Assembly (NCBI GenBank): GCA_036852015.1
Contig: JAANDG010000618.1
Coordinates: forward strand, 20,930 to 84,929
Length of the DNA: 64,000 nucleotides
Direction of reading: 5' to 3'
Source: Pelodera strongyloides
Lineage: Eukaryota; Nematoda; Chromadorea; Rhabditida; Rhabditidae
The translations under genes were made by a program, and so were the position numbers. Shown piece by piece: positions 33,516-44,196 of this stretch; position 1 is the first letter of the stretch, and each line of letters starts with the position of its first letter. The notes under the pieces are model-generated. The model was not told where the DNA came from. It saw only the letters and a program-made list of their open reading frames with translations, and searched no databases.

Positions 33516-34840
33516 GGAATTGCCTCACTTTTTGTGCCAATTTTTTTTAGAAAGTATATTATATGCATATGGCCATAATGTATCCATTTGCTTACAATAA
33601 TGGAAATGAGTTGTTCAGTCTACTTTTGAAAACGTGTGTCATACCTCTTTACGATGTTTGATATTAAGGTGGTCCTGGTGGCCAAGGAGGTCCTGGTGGC
33701 CAAGGAGGTCGTGGTGGATCTGGTGGTCGTGGTGGACCTGGTGGTCGAGGTGGACCTGGTGGTCGTGGTGGACACGGACATGGTGACATGATGCCCTTCC
33801 TTCAAAATGTTTCCTCGGAAGCCAAGAGCGACTTCTTCAACATTACGAAGGATCGCAACCAGACCATTGCCCAGATTGAGACTGCGCAACAGGCTTGGGC
33901 CGACACCAATGGAGTCAGGGTGAGTTCAACATTTTGAACTATTTCTTGCTTTTTTTTGGTAGCATAAGAAGACTATACTAAGGCTTAGCCTAAGAGCTTA
34001 AGATTTTGGCGCTTTCCGGTACTTAGCCATTTCTCACATGAAACTACACCTTGCTTTATGAACTCATAAAATATACATAAAGTTATGTGGCCTAGTGTAA
34101 TTTATTCTTTGACAAGATAGACGTGTGACTAAATTACAGATATAATACCCCTCAAAAAAGAAGCTTTCAGTCGATCTACGACGAGTTCATGGCCAACATG
34201 ACCGCCAGGGAAACCGAGACGTTCAACAATGCCACATCTGCCGCTCAAGCAATTCCCTCTCAATTGCAACAACTCAAGACAATTAAGGACAACAAGGACC
34301 TTACCAAGGCCGAGCAGATGGAGCAGTCCAGGGTAGGCATCCAAGAATTTATAGACCTGTTCGAAAATAGTAGGCTTACTCGTAGGAATGTCCTAATTAT
34401 CAAGCATGAGTGATAATCCCATACCCTCGTGCTGTACATGTGGTTCAAAAGTTTTCAAAAACTTGAATTATAGAACTTGACAATGGAGCTCAACCAAAGC
34501 ATTCGCGCAATTGAGATGGCAAGCAGAGGAAAGGGAGGTGAGCACTATTTAATTAGCTTATTGGTGAACACATCATGTTAGCACCAGGCTTATATCGCAA
34601 TTGTTCATTCTCGGAGAACCGTAGACTAAACTTGCGTACCTTACGAGCTATACTGCCTCATTGATTCACGGGAAAGTCTATTACAACTAATTGTTCACAT
34701 TTTCTCAATGCGGTTAATTTTCAGGCATGGGAGGTAAGGGAGGTAAAATGGGCGGCGGCTCGCACGAACACCAGGGTGGAATGGGCGGAGGCAAATTCGG
34801 AAACGGAAACGGCAAGGGAAAGGGAGAGCGGAGAGGTTAA
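33163..34840 (+). pseudogene. SXP/RAL-2-like gene copy D, frameshifted in the signal peptide
   Basis: Exon equivalents: 33163-33225, 33669-33919, 34171-34332, 34474-34537, 34725-34840. Exon 1 is 63 nt where copies E and F have 64; the one-base loss puts a TAG at codon 12 (33196-33198) and would leave only 11 residues of signal peptide. Everything downstream is intact: a GGPGGQGGRGG repeat linker, the DUF148-type core (MPFLQNVSSEAKSDFF, AQIETAQQAWADTNGV, FMANMTARETETFNNA) and a KFGNGNGKGKGERRG tail with a normal stop. Intron 1 ends in a rare TTAAG acceptor instead of TTCAG. Poly(A) signal at 34919. The core looks undecayed, so the lesion is recent, or a sequencing error, or another start is used. 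Confidence 0.7.
33430..33511. repeat. (TA)n microsatellite in intron 1 of copy D
   Basis: About 41 TA dinucleotides. Copy E lacks it at this position, while copy F has a (TA)n tract nearer its donor. Confidence 0.9.
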
Positions 34841-35105
34841 CCTATCACAAACCAGTGTGGATCTTCATAAACGATGACTGTGATACTCAACCGCGGGATT
34901 TTCATGTTTTTTTCTATGAATAAAAGCATTATATCAGTAAGCAATGTGTTCTTTTTTCGCGTAATGTGTAACTTTGTATCTTTGCACAACTGGATGCATC
35001 AAAACAACTGTTCCAATCACTAGCGTTTTATCTGTAGGTGCATAATATATAGAGAAAATAAGTTTGGAAGACTGGTAAGGATCATCCATATTGGGAAACA
35101 GTACC
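34841..35105. other. 3' flank of copy D
   Basis: 3' UTR with a poly(A) signal (AATAAA at 34919-34924), then sequence conserved after copies E and F (GATGCATCAAAACAACTGTT). No other gene. Confidence 0.6.
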
Positions 35106-35510
35106 TTACTCCTGGCTCCTGACTAGTTCCTTCATGCTTCCTGAATGATGTCCTTCTTCTTGGAACAAAGGTCCTTTAACAACGGACGAATCGTAGGTAT
35201 CGGGGAAGGTCAGCGACATCATAGCCAACACTTTCTCTCCATCCGTGGGAATCTTCCTGCGATGCATGGTGATTTCCAGTCGCTCAATCAAACCCTCCTT
35301 GTTGGCCTTTGATGTATCGAACATCCGAATCCGCAACAATAGTAACACCCATCGTGTTCTAAACGCCGGTGGTTTGGTCGACGTCGTCTTGTGATGGGCT
35401 TGTAACGAAACAGGGCAAAAAATAAGCTTAGCAGAATTCGCGATCGGGCACAGCAGTTGAACACTGGGTTCGCTGTAGTAGACCTGTTTCGCAGCCTCTC
35501 TGTACTTCTT
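35106..35510 (-). pseudogene. Retroelement gag-like fragment in the array spacer (copy 1)
   Basis: The minus-strand frame reads FRTRWVLLLLRIRMFDTS (5' part, separated by small lesions) and RLEITMHRRKIPTDGEK..PDTYDS, resembling the start of Gypsy/Pao-type gag matrices (acidic FD segment, RLE, then a P.TY motif). Homologous fragments sit in the same place in the other units (43486, 46315, 51780, 60335). The family assignment is weak; its recurrence shows only that it is part of the amplified unit. Confidence 0.35.
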
Positions 35511-35797
35511 AGCACTTTATTCTATTGTTCTTACGAAACTCTTACGAAATCATGTATCGTACGGTGCAACAACCTGTAAAACTAGAATACCATGACAGAG
35601 CTTGAGTCAGCGGTTGAGCCCAAGACTAACTTAACCCTAACAATCTACTGTAGGAAAGTGTGTGTTTGAAATGGCGGTTATGTGATTTTTTTCCGTCAAG
35701 GCTACCATTCTGGTGGTAATTCATATGAATGTTATACACAAAACACTAGCAGTTTTTTTAAGTGATCAGAAGGTAGAACAAAAATACGGCAAAATAT

Positions 35798-35803
35798 TTA
35801 TTG
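35798..35803 (-). terminator. Poly(A) signal of FGNG gene G1
   Basis: AATAAA on the minus strand 21 nt beyond the stop codon; kept in all FGNG copies. Confidence 0.65.
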
Positions 35804-35824
35804 ATGCAAATTATCTGTGTATCA

Positions 35825-36749
35825 TCATTGCTGAAATCCATTGGCAAAACCATTGGAATTGCCGGTTCCAAATCCATTTTCGTTTCCGAATCCGTTCCCT
35901 TGCGCATTGCCGAAGCCATTTCCTTGTCCGAATGCACTTCCCGTGTTATCATTTGTCTTTCGTCCGCCGTTTCCGAATCCGTTTCCTGTTTCATTTTCGA
36001 TTCCGAAACTGTTTCCGTTTCCACGAACATTGCCGCTGCTGGCCGTGTAACCTTTCTGTCCGCCGTTTCCGAATCCGTTTCCAGTTTCCTTTCCAAGGCT
36101 GTTTCCATTTCCGAATCCGTTTCCAAAATTGTTTCCGTTTCCACGCTCGCTGCCGCTGCTGGAAGTAAAACCATTTTGTCCGCCTTTTCCAAAACCGTGT
36201 CCGCTTCCGAATCCGTTATCATTTCCAAAACCGCTTCCGTTTTCAAGTCCATTCCCGTTTGTGTTCCCAACTCTATTTCCGCCACTGTTGGTAGAATCAG
36301 TTTTATTTCTCCTGCCGCTTTCAAAGCCGTTGCCATTGCCAAGTCCTTTATTCGTGAAGCTGCCGGAGTCAGTTCTATTTCGCCGCAAGAACTCAAATCC
36401 ATTCGTGAATCTTTGTCCATTCTCAAGTGAATTTCCATTATCAGCCGGAACTCCTTGTCCGTTGATTAGTCCAGTCTCTGGCTGTCCACTTCCTCGCTCT
36501 AAAGAATTAAAACAGTTTAACGTTTATTTCCGGTAAATAAATACCCCAAGAGCTACCACTCGATATAAAAGTAGAAGAATATCTATATTTAAGCTCTTAC
36601 AGTTTAGGGTTGAACGCCTAAAATACGAATACACTAACATTTTTAAACAAGAACTAATAAAAATGCAATGAATACTCACCATAGCCGGGCGCAGCAAGCG
36701 TTACAGCAGTGACTGAGAACACAAAAATTGAAACCATGATTTTGCTCAT
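35825..36749 (-). CDS. Secreted Gly/Asn/Phe-rich FGNG-repeat protein G1
   Basis: Two exons on the minus strand, 36680-36749 and 35825-36498, phase 1, giving 247 aa. Exon 1 encodes a signal peptide (MSKIMVSIFVFSVTAVTLA). The mature chain opens with a short non-repetitive segment (GSGQPETGLINGQGVP) and then becomes repeats of GNGFGNG, GNGN, GSGR and SSGSERG, ending FANGFQQ. Gly and Asn dominate, with regularly spaced Phe and no cysteine. I do not recognise a family; a glycine-rich secreted, surface or antimicrobial-type peptide is possible but unproven. It faces tail-to-tail the SXP-like gene D. The GGA-AAC-GGA codon pattern leaves other frames open; those are not genes. Confidence 0.8.
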
Positions 36750-36977
36750 GTTTGGCAAGTTCAGGAACTTCAGGTGTGTAAATGAATATGCCTGTCAGTG
36801 ATTGTGATAGTAGCTAGTCCAGTCCTTATATTGAATTATTTGATGCTGGTCACAATATCATCCGCCTCTTTTGTTTAGCATAAAGTTTATTCAACTGCCT
36901 TTTGACACTACTAACACGGTGTGACTCATATGAGGGATTCATAGGAGGGCACACACGTGGGTTCACAAACTGAAGCT

Positions 36978-37160
36978 TCAAAGTGGCATAACAACCGGTC
37001 TTTGAAACATATGCTAAATAACTGCACACACGTGTATTTTATGCAAATGAGTGTTATTAGAAACAAAATCGACCATAAGTCGACCACACGATAGGGATAA
37101 GCTACCATAAATAACTAGGAGATCAGTTGCCCAACGTACATTTCAAACACCGGCTGTTCG
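36978..37160. repeat. Diverged MITE upstream of G1
   Basis: GGCATAACAACCGGTCTTTGAAAC at the left in two segments (GGCATAACAACCGG and TTTGAAAC) and TTTCAAACACCGGCTGTT at the right, with TTATGCAAATGAGT inside, as in the CGGTATAAC variant. Equivalent copies lie at 48188-48370 and 62218-62400. Confidence 0.5.
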
Positions 37161-37282
37161 TCCCAAGTTTTGCCAAGTTAAAACCACTGTCAAGAAAAAA
37201 ATGTACCAAAAAATATAAGCTGGAATCAAAAAAAAAAGCTTGCGTTTTAAAGGTAAGTTTAGTGAAAAATAAAAACAAACAA

Positions 37283-37284
<2 letters not shown>

Positions 37285-37321
<37 letters not shown>

Positions 37322-37330
37322 CCCCCCCTC
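37285..37330. repeat. Poly(A)/poly(C) tract
   Basis: About 34 A followed by about 9 C. Homologous positions at 48546-48575 and 62570-62671 have much longer C runs, so this is a length-unstable site shared by the units. Confidence 0.75.
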
Positions 37331-37897
37331 AAAAAAAAACCCTTCAATATGGGATTCTCGTCGTGCACTCAAAATCAGTAGATTCTCTGAGCTCGGGCCG
37401 GCCGTTTGAATTCGCGCCAATTCGCGAGGATGCTACGTGCTACACAGCAGTAGTCAGCAAAGAAAAAGCGGAATGCGGCAGAGAAAGAGATGCAAGAGGG
37501 AAGCAGAAACCATTTAGTTCTAAACGTGCTAACTCGATCGTTTTTGAAGCTACGGTTCTTTGTTAGTGCGCTATAGAATCTATATGATTTGGGTTGATGT
37601 TCGCTTTAAAATAAATGACAAAGAAAGACTCATATTTCGCTATGTGGAGTGAATGTGGAGTGCATTTATGAGCGAATGCCGCTCAATGCGAAAAAATGCG
37701 TGTTTCATAAGAATATAGCTGATAACTCAAGCTAATCGTTACATGTGACTTAATTTGCCAACCTTCTCATCATCATTTTATATGATGCACACTTATGTGT
37801 CAATAAATTATTATTATTATTGTAACGACTAGCTTTTGAATTACTGCTTTTGTAACAAATACGTACTTGATTGTAAAACATGTTCTCAAATTGTTGG

Positions 37898-38055
37898 ATC
37901 GGGGTAGTATTTTGTGAAATGGGGTAATACTTTATAAAGTAGGGTAGTATTTTGTAAAATGGTGGTAGTATTTTGCATGGTGTAGTATATTTCAAAAAGG
38001 GGTAGTATTCTTTTGCATGGTGTAGTATATTTCAAAAAGGGGTAGTATTCTTTAA
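37898..38055. repeat. Tandem repeat, GGGGTAGTATT units
   Basis: Successive units of about 20-23 bp (GGGGTAGTATTTTGTGAAAT type) followed by two near-identical 46-bp units containing GCATGGTGTAGTATATTTC. No coding meaning. Confidence 0.65.
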
Positions 38056-39203
38056 TTCTACCACGTATATCGGACAACTGTCTTCCCGAATTAAAAAAAA
38101 CTAAACTTACCTTCAAAACGCAAGCTTTTTTAGTTCAGGCAAAACCGAATTATATATAATATATATTTTTGGTACATTTTTTTCTTGAAGTACCTCGGTT
38201 TGGGCTTTTAGGCCCCGAGTGATGATAGTAAACAAAGAACTGAAATAACATTAGTACGCTACCTGATATCTAGGCGGGTATCCTTAAATCAGTACAAGAG
38301 TTCCAAGTTCGTAATCCTCCTCGTATGGCCAAAAGTTGAGATAACTGAATAAACGAGATTATACATAAAAACGCGACGCGGTACATGCACAATGATTAAT
38401 AGGGCTAGCTAGCATAGCACAGGAAAGTAAGTAAGACAAATGCATTCATAAAGTAAAACATCGACATAAGAATTGAATTCAATATTTGCAAGGGAAAATC
38501 CGCAAGCTTGAAACAATCGAATACAGTTTGTGAATAAATGTTAAAAGTTTATTATAGAAAACATGCGGGAAACTGAAGCAGAAATAATAGTGAGAGAACG
38601 CTAAAACTAGTGAGATCTCAGTGAGTAACGAGTATCAATCCCCAAAGGGGGCTCTTCATAAACGAAACATATTAAAATTAAAATAACACCTAAAAAGGAA
38701 ACTCTCCGAATAGCACTAACAAAAGACTGACGTCTTTTACAACGAAAAACTATTTAAATACTTCTAGGCAGCGCGGCAATTGCTAACCAATCACCGATCA
38801 CCAAAATAAATTAAAACAATTGCAATTTATCCGCGGGGCAAAGGTCAATTAGACTACACACAAAAAATAATAAATCTTAATCAAACTATAAACTATATCA
38901 AGATTCGAAATTAGAACTTTCGGACTACAAAATACAAGAGTTCGGTAATGTAGTTGTGATATAAAGGGGCACAATATGCCACCCTTTACTTTGACAGTGG
39001 TTTTAATTTGACAATATACTTATCTCATTTTCGCGCTATTTCTTCATTTTCGTAATAAATGTTAATATGGAAAGATGTCTTCTAGAAATACTGGATCTAT
39101 GTCTCTCAGTTTTATTTTTTATTTGTCTACTATCCGTCGCCGTTCTATCTTTGCAATTACTTTTTTTGCTTCGTGCTAACCTGTTCTTGACCGTAGGCTT
39201 CAA
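38056..39203. other. Intergenic spacer upstream of SXP copy E
   Basis: Mostly unassigned AT-rich sequence. From about 39070 to 39203 it is homologous to the flanks of copies F and H (GTTCTTGACCG..GGCTT), where the element at 39204 interrupts it. Confidence 0.45.
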
Positions 39204-39427
39204 AGGGATAGGTTCATCTCAAATCACCCCTCTTTTATTGTTTTTATTGATAATATATATGAATACTTTATTCAGTGTACACCGAAGTAAAGCGGAAGAC
39301 AAAAAAAAACGACAACAATAATATAACAACAACGACAACAAAACAAATAACAATGAGTAATAAAGCGCATATAACTAACAAGCGAAAAAACTATGTACAG
39401 CAATGAAATGAAGGTATGTGTGAATAA

Positions 39428-40533
39428 CTAAGGGTGAATGTTTCTATTTGCTACTTCATAAAGCTCGATTAAATCAAGCTCGTCAATGCGGGTTTTAAAA
39501 GAATCAACGGAACTCGAAAGAACAATACTATCAGGAAGTAGGTTCCACAAACGAGTGGCCCTGTGCTTAAACGAGAACAGAGACTGGGTAAGTTTAACAG
39601 AATCCTGAATAAGAGTTAAAGAGTTACCATTTCGACGTGGTCTGTGATTCACCTGAAACATGTTGGCCAAAACCGGATGTGCATTATAACCTCGGACAAT
39701 TTTGAAACATTCAATGAGATCGAACAAAATTCTACGATGATGGAGAGATTTGAGACCAAAAACAACAAGACGTTCAGAATAGGAAAACGAGTTATAAAAG
39801 TCATTGTCAATTCTACGAAGCACACGTTTAGTAAAACGCCGCTGTACCTTTTCAATAGCGTCAATCTCACTTTTCAGGTACGGCGACCAAACGGAGGTTG
39901 CATACTCAAACAGGGGCCTACAATAAGTAACATAAGCTTTACGATAAACCAATGTTATGATGACAAATGGAGCGAAGTATACGATTTGCACAACAAGAAG
40001 AAGTACTAATTATTTGCTTAATATGGGCCTTAAAACATAAATCCGAAGAAAAGAAAACACCAAGGTCACGAATAACATCAGTTACTGGTGGAATGAGCGT
40101 ATTATTTAAACGAAGAGGAAAACAGTGGTGGGTCTTAGTAGTCACAGAAAAATGTTGACACTTTGTCTCAGAAATGGTCATTTTCCATATCTCGGCAGAA
40201 CTGGAAATATTGCCCAGTTCTTTTTGAAAAGCATTCCAGGCAGGCCAGGGCCCTAGTTGTGGCATAACACGGGAAATCTTAACATCATCCGCGTACATAA
40301 CAATGGAGCTATCTCTAAGAGAGCAATCATCAATGTCATTAATAAAAATTAAGAAAAGCAACGGGCCTAAAACACTACCCTGAGGTACTCCACTGGAGCA
40401 ACCTTTGATAGAAGACACGTATTCTGGTATCTAACTTGAAAGGTACGGTTTGCAAGAAAAGAACTAATCCAATTAAGCATTATGTCAGAAACTCCATAAT
40501 TCTTAAGCTTATGTAAGAGAAAACGGTGATTAA
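39428..40533 (-). pseudogene. Non-LTR retrotransposon reverse-transcriptase remnant
   Basis: Three overlapping minus-strand frames together give the C-terminal half of a non-LTR (jockey/CR1-like) reverse transcriptase: HRFLLHKLKNYGVSDIM, then GVPQGSVLGPLLFLIF and MYADD (catalytic), then YCRPLFEYATSVWSPYL and FKHRATRLWNLLPDSIV. At least two frameshifts (about 40410 and about 39960) break it, and the 5' part is absent, stopping at the fold-back element. A 3' tail of AACAAC-type repeats extends towards 39290. Confidence 0.85.
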
Positions 40534-40862
40534 CAAATATCATTCACAATGAAAATTAAATCAATCACAGAACAATGCGACTCGCAGAAGAAGCTTCCTT
40601 TATTGGACACTAGATGATCGGAAACCAAAATCTAAACGCAAAAACTAATACCGTGCACCGATCTCGCGGGCTAATGGCAATCAGCCAAGTTATAAACTAC
40701 ACGCGGCAGGTCATTATTTTCCGTCGGTGTAGTCATTTAATTCGCTCTTAGTTTTTGCGTTTAGATTTTGGCTTCCGATCAACTAGTGTCCAATAAAGGA
40801 AGCTTCTTCTGCGAGTCGCATTGTTCTGTGATTGATTTAATTTTCATTGTGAATGATATTTG
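40534..40862. repeat. 329-bp fold-back element
   Basis: Arms of about 110 bp: CAAATATCATTCACAATG... through GCGACTCGCAGAAGAAGC... to CGCAAAAACTAA on the left (to about 40646), and the reverse complement from about 40750 to 40862. The spacer is about 100 bp and GC-richer. It begins exactly where the reverse-transcriptase homology stops. Confidence 0.8.
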
Positions 40863-41355
40863 TGCTATTATGGGGTGATTTGAGATGAACCTATCCCTTT
40901 AATTCAAGTTATGGACCTCGCTGTGCGCATTCAGTCTCTAAATATTCTCAATTGGTTCAGGAGATTTTATTTGGCGTGAACTGTTTTACTTGTAACTTAT
41001 CTTTTAGTTCTAAACGCGTAAGTACTTTTTTTGTTAAATTAAAATAATGTATCTGATAAAATAGTAGGTTTCATGAGCATTAGCACCCTGCGAGACCGCA
41101 GGCGGAATAAAGACAGCCTACAGTCCGTGAGCCTTAGTTCTACGACATCGTTTAACAAGATTAGGTTGTAGAACTAATGTTAAGTCAGTGCCCTAAACAT
41201 ATTGAAGTAAATTAGAGGCAGTCCAAGTCGTTAGACTGCTCCTGCGTGAATCATTGGATAGATCTTTGAAAAGCTTTGCAGCCTAACTACCGTTGTGAAC
41301 TTCTGTTAACCGCTATGCTATGCCCTTACCAGTTCATGCTAATTGAACCAGATCT

Positions 41356-41526
41356 TTATCATGCTTGACATAGATCCTGATCACCTCAGTGAAACACGTG
41401 AAAACATATCGAATGAGTCATTTTCACAACGCTCCAATGAACGACCTCACTCTTTTAATGTATGTGTAAACGTCGCGCCAGAAGTGGGCGGAGATTGACA
41501 TCGGCGTCAACTTTTATATATATAAA
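41356..41526 (+). promoter_or_regulatory. Upstream regulatory block of SXP gene E
   Basis: TTATCA (41356-41361), CACGTG (41395-41400), GTGTAAACGTC, GGGCGGAG, CATCGGCGTCAACTT (41499-41513) and TATATATAAA, in the same order as in copies D, F and H. Confidence 0.65.
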
Positions 41527-41600
41527 CTGCGCCTAAAATTAAACAAAACAAGAAGCATCACAACTTTCGATACGCTTCAATTAAAGTTATAAATTCAAAC

Positions 41601-43255
41601 ATGCAAAGAATCGTCGCATCACTTATTGTACTTGCAGCTGTGGCGTTTGCCGGACCAGGATTTGGTAAGTACCCTTTTTAGGATATACGTTAGTTGGATA
41701 TTAATGCTGTAGGCTTGTTTTTTTTTAAACAAATACAAGTAATATACCCGTTTTCCTATAAATTTAGCTGCTTTATTCTCAGAAGTTACATTAAAGTTTT
41801 GAGCAAACACACAAACAAATAGCAGATAGTTCAAGTTCAAACCACGTGAGGGCTTCTCATATTTATATATGTTTGGGAATTGCCTCACTTTTTGTGCCAT
41901 TTTTTTTAGAAAGTATATTATATGCATATGGCCATAATGTATCCATTTGCTTACAATAATGGAAATGAGTTGTTCAGTCTACTTTTGAAAACGTGTGTCA
42001 TACCTCTTTAAACAAATGATGTTTGATATTAAGGTGGTCCTGGTGGCCAAGGAGGTCCTGGTGGCCAAGGAGGTCGTGTTGGACCTGGTGGTCGTGGTGG
42101 ACCTGGTGGTCGAGGTGGACCTGGTGGTCGTGGTGGACACGGACATGGTGACATGATGCCCTTCCTTCAAAATGTTTCCTCGGAAGCCAAGAGCGACTTC
42201 TTCAACATTATGAAGGATCGCAACCAGACCATTGCCCAGATTGAGACTGCGCAACAGGCTTGGGCCGACACCAATGGAGTCAGGGTGAGTTCAACATTTT
42301 GAACTATTTCTTGCTTTCGTTGGTAGCATAAGAAGACTATACTAAGGCTTAGCCTAAGAGCTTAAGATTTTGGCGCTTTTCCGGTACTTAGCCATTTCTC
42401 TCATAAAACTGCACCTTTCTTTGTGAACTCATAAAATATACATAAAGTTATGTGGCCTAGTGGTAATTTATTCTTTTACAAGATAGACGTGTGACTAAAT
42501 TACGGATATAATACCTCTCAAAAAAGAAGCTTTCAGTCGATCTACGACGAGTTCATGGCCAACATGACCGCCAGGGAAACCGAGATGTTCAACAATGCCA
42601 CATCTGCCGCTCAAGCAATTCCCTCTCAATTGCAACAACTCAAGACAATTAAGGACAACAAGGACCTTACCATGGCCGAGCAGATGGAGCAGTCCAGGGT
42701 AGGCATCCAAGAATTTAGAGACCTGTTCGAAAATAGTAGGCTTACTCGTAGGAATGTCCTAATTATCTATCATGAGTGAGATAATCCGATAAACTCGGGC
42801 TGTATATCTGTTCCAAAAGTTTGCAAATACTTTGCGTTATCTTAGAACTTGACAATGGAGCTTCACCAAAGCATTCGCGCAATTGAGATGGTCAGCAGAG
42901 GAAAGGGAGGTGAGTATTGTGGTTTAATTGGCTTATTGGTGAATACATCCATGGGAATTCTTATATAGGAATTTTTCAATCTCGGAGAACCGTAGACCAA
43001 AGTTGAGCACTTTCTGCTATCCCAAGTCTCTTCGGCTACCCTGCATCATTGACTCACGGGTACCTATGACAACTAATTGTTTCTCAATTCGGATAATTTT
43101 CAGGAATGGGAGGTAAGCGAGGTAAAATGGGTGGCGACTCGCACGAGCACAAGGGTGGAATGGGCGGAGGCAAATTCGGAAACGGAAACGGCAAGGGAAA
43201 GGGAGAGCAGAGAGGTAACCTATCACAAACAAGTGTGGATCTTCATAAACGATGA
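41601..43255 (+). CDS. SXP/RAL-2-like (DUF148) secreted protein, gene E
   Basis: Five exons: 41601-41664, 42034-42284, 42537-42698, 42846-42909, 43104-43255, giving 230 aa. Signal peptide MQRIVASLIVLAAVAFA. A Gly/Pro/Arg-rich linker (GGPGGQGG units, one R-V change) leads into the DUF148-type core (MPFLQNVSSEAKSDFF, MKDRNQTIAQIETAQQAW, FMANMTARETEMFNNA). The tail is KFGNGNGKGKGEQRG. Compared with copies D and F one T is missing at the stop (AGAGGTAACC instead of AGAGGTTAACC), so the frame runs on for 12 residues (NLSQTSVDLHKR) to TGA at 43253-43255. Intron 1 uses a TTAAG acceptor as in D. Otherwise intact. Confidence 0.85.
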
Positions 43256-43314
43256 CTGTGATACTCAACCGCGGGATTTTTCATGATTTTTTTCTGTGAA
43301 TAAAAGCATTATAT

Positions 43315-43485
43315 CAGTAAGCAATGTGTCTTTCTTTTTCGCGTAATGTGTAACTTTGTATCTTTGCACAACTGGATGCATCAAAACAATTGTTCCAATC
43401 ACTAGCGTTTTGTCACTAAAGGCATAATATAGAGAAAATATGCTTGGACGACTGGTAAGGATCATCCATATTGGGAAACAGTGCC
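43315..43485. other. 3' flank of gene E
   Basis: Follows the poly(A) signal AATAAA at about 43299-43304. The GATGCATCAAAACAATTGTT stretch is common to every unit; no gene. Confidence 0.5.
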
Positions 43486-43870
43486 TTACTCCCGGCTCCT
43501 GGTCATGCTTCCTGAATGATGTCCTTCTTCTTGGACCAAAGGTCCTCTAACAACGGTCGAATCGTAGGTATCGGGGAAGATCAGCGACAGCATATCCAAC
43601 CCTTTCTCTCCATCCGTGGGAATCTTCCTGCGATGCATGGTGATTTCCAGTCGCTCAATCAAACCCTCCTTGTTGGCCTTTGATGTATCGAACATCCGAA
43701 TTCGCAACAATAGTAACACCCATCGTGTTCTAAACGCCGGTCGTTTGGTCGACGTCGTCTTGTGATGCGCTTGTAACGACACAGGGCAAAAAATTAGCTT
43801 AGCAGAATTCGCGATCGGGCACAGCAGTTGAACACTGGGTTCGCTGTAGTAGACCTGTTTCGCAGCCTCT
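43486..43870 (-). pseudogene. Retroelement gag-like fragment in the array spacer (copy 2)
   Basis: A continuous 98-codon minus-strand frame (MSLQAHHKTTSTKRPAFRTR... RMFDTS ... RLEITMHRRKIPTDGEK ... PDTYDS). It is more open than copy 1 but without an obvious promoter or signal peptide. Homologous in position to the other spacer copies. Confidence 0.35.
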
Positions 43871-44196
43871 CTATGCTTCTTAGCACTTTATTCTATTGTT
43901 CTTACAAAACACTTACGAAATCATGTATCGTACGGTGCAACAACCTGTAAAACTAGAATACCATGACAGAGCTTGAGTCAGCGGTTGAGCCCAAGACTAT
44001 CATAACCCTAACAATCTACTGTAGGAAAGTGTGTGTTTGAAATGGCCGTTATGTGATTTTTTTCCGTCAAGGCTACCATTCTGATGGTAATTCATATGAA
44101 TGTTATACACAAAACACTAGCAGTTTTTTTAAGTGATCAGAAGGTAGAACAAAAAATACGGCAAAATATTTATTGATGCAAATTATCTGTGTATCA

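Larger units (their letters stand above)
39204..40898. mobile_element. 1.7-kb TTAA-targeted composite element
   Basis: Ends are AGGGATAGGTTCATCTCAAA and its reverse complement, an inverted repeat of about 27 bp. TTAA follows the right end (40899-40902) and TCAA precedes the left (39200-39203). Copies F (48829-48840) and H have the uninterrupted GGCTTTAATTCAA sequence. Inside lie a reverse-transcriptase remnant (39428-40533) and a fold-back element (40534-40862), so the outer element was a target of later insertions or is a composite. Confidence 0.75.

Noticed and set aside
33262..33540. IYIYIY-rich open frame
   Set aside because: Translation of the (TA)n microsatellite in an intron.
35713..36536. 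Long open frames antisense to, or out of frame with, FGNG genes (up to 239 codons, also at 44103, 46920, 53553, 60950)
   Set aside because: They follow from the GGA-AAC-GGN-TTY codon repeat, which lacks stops in other frames. Only the FGNG frame has a signal-peptide exon in phase and conserves its sequence across copies.
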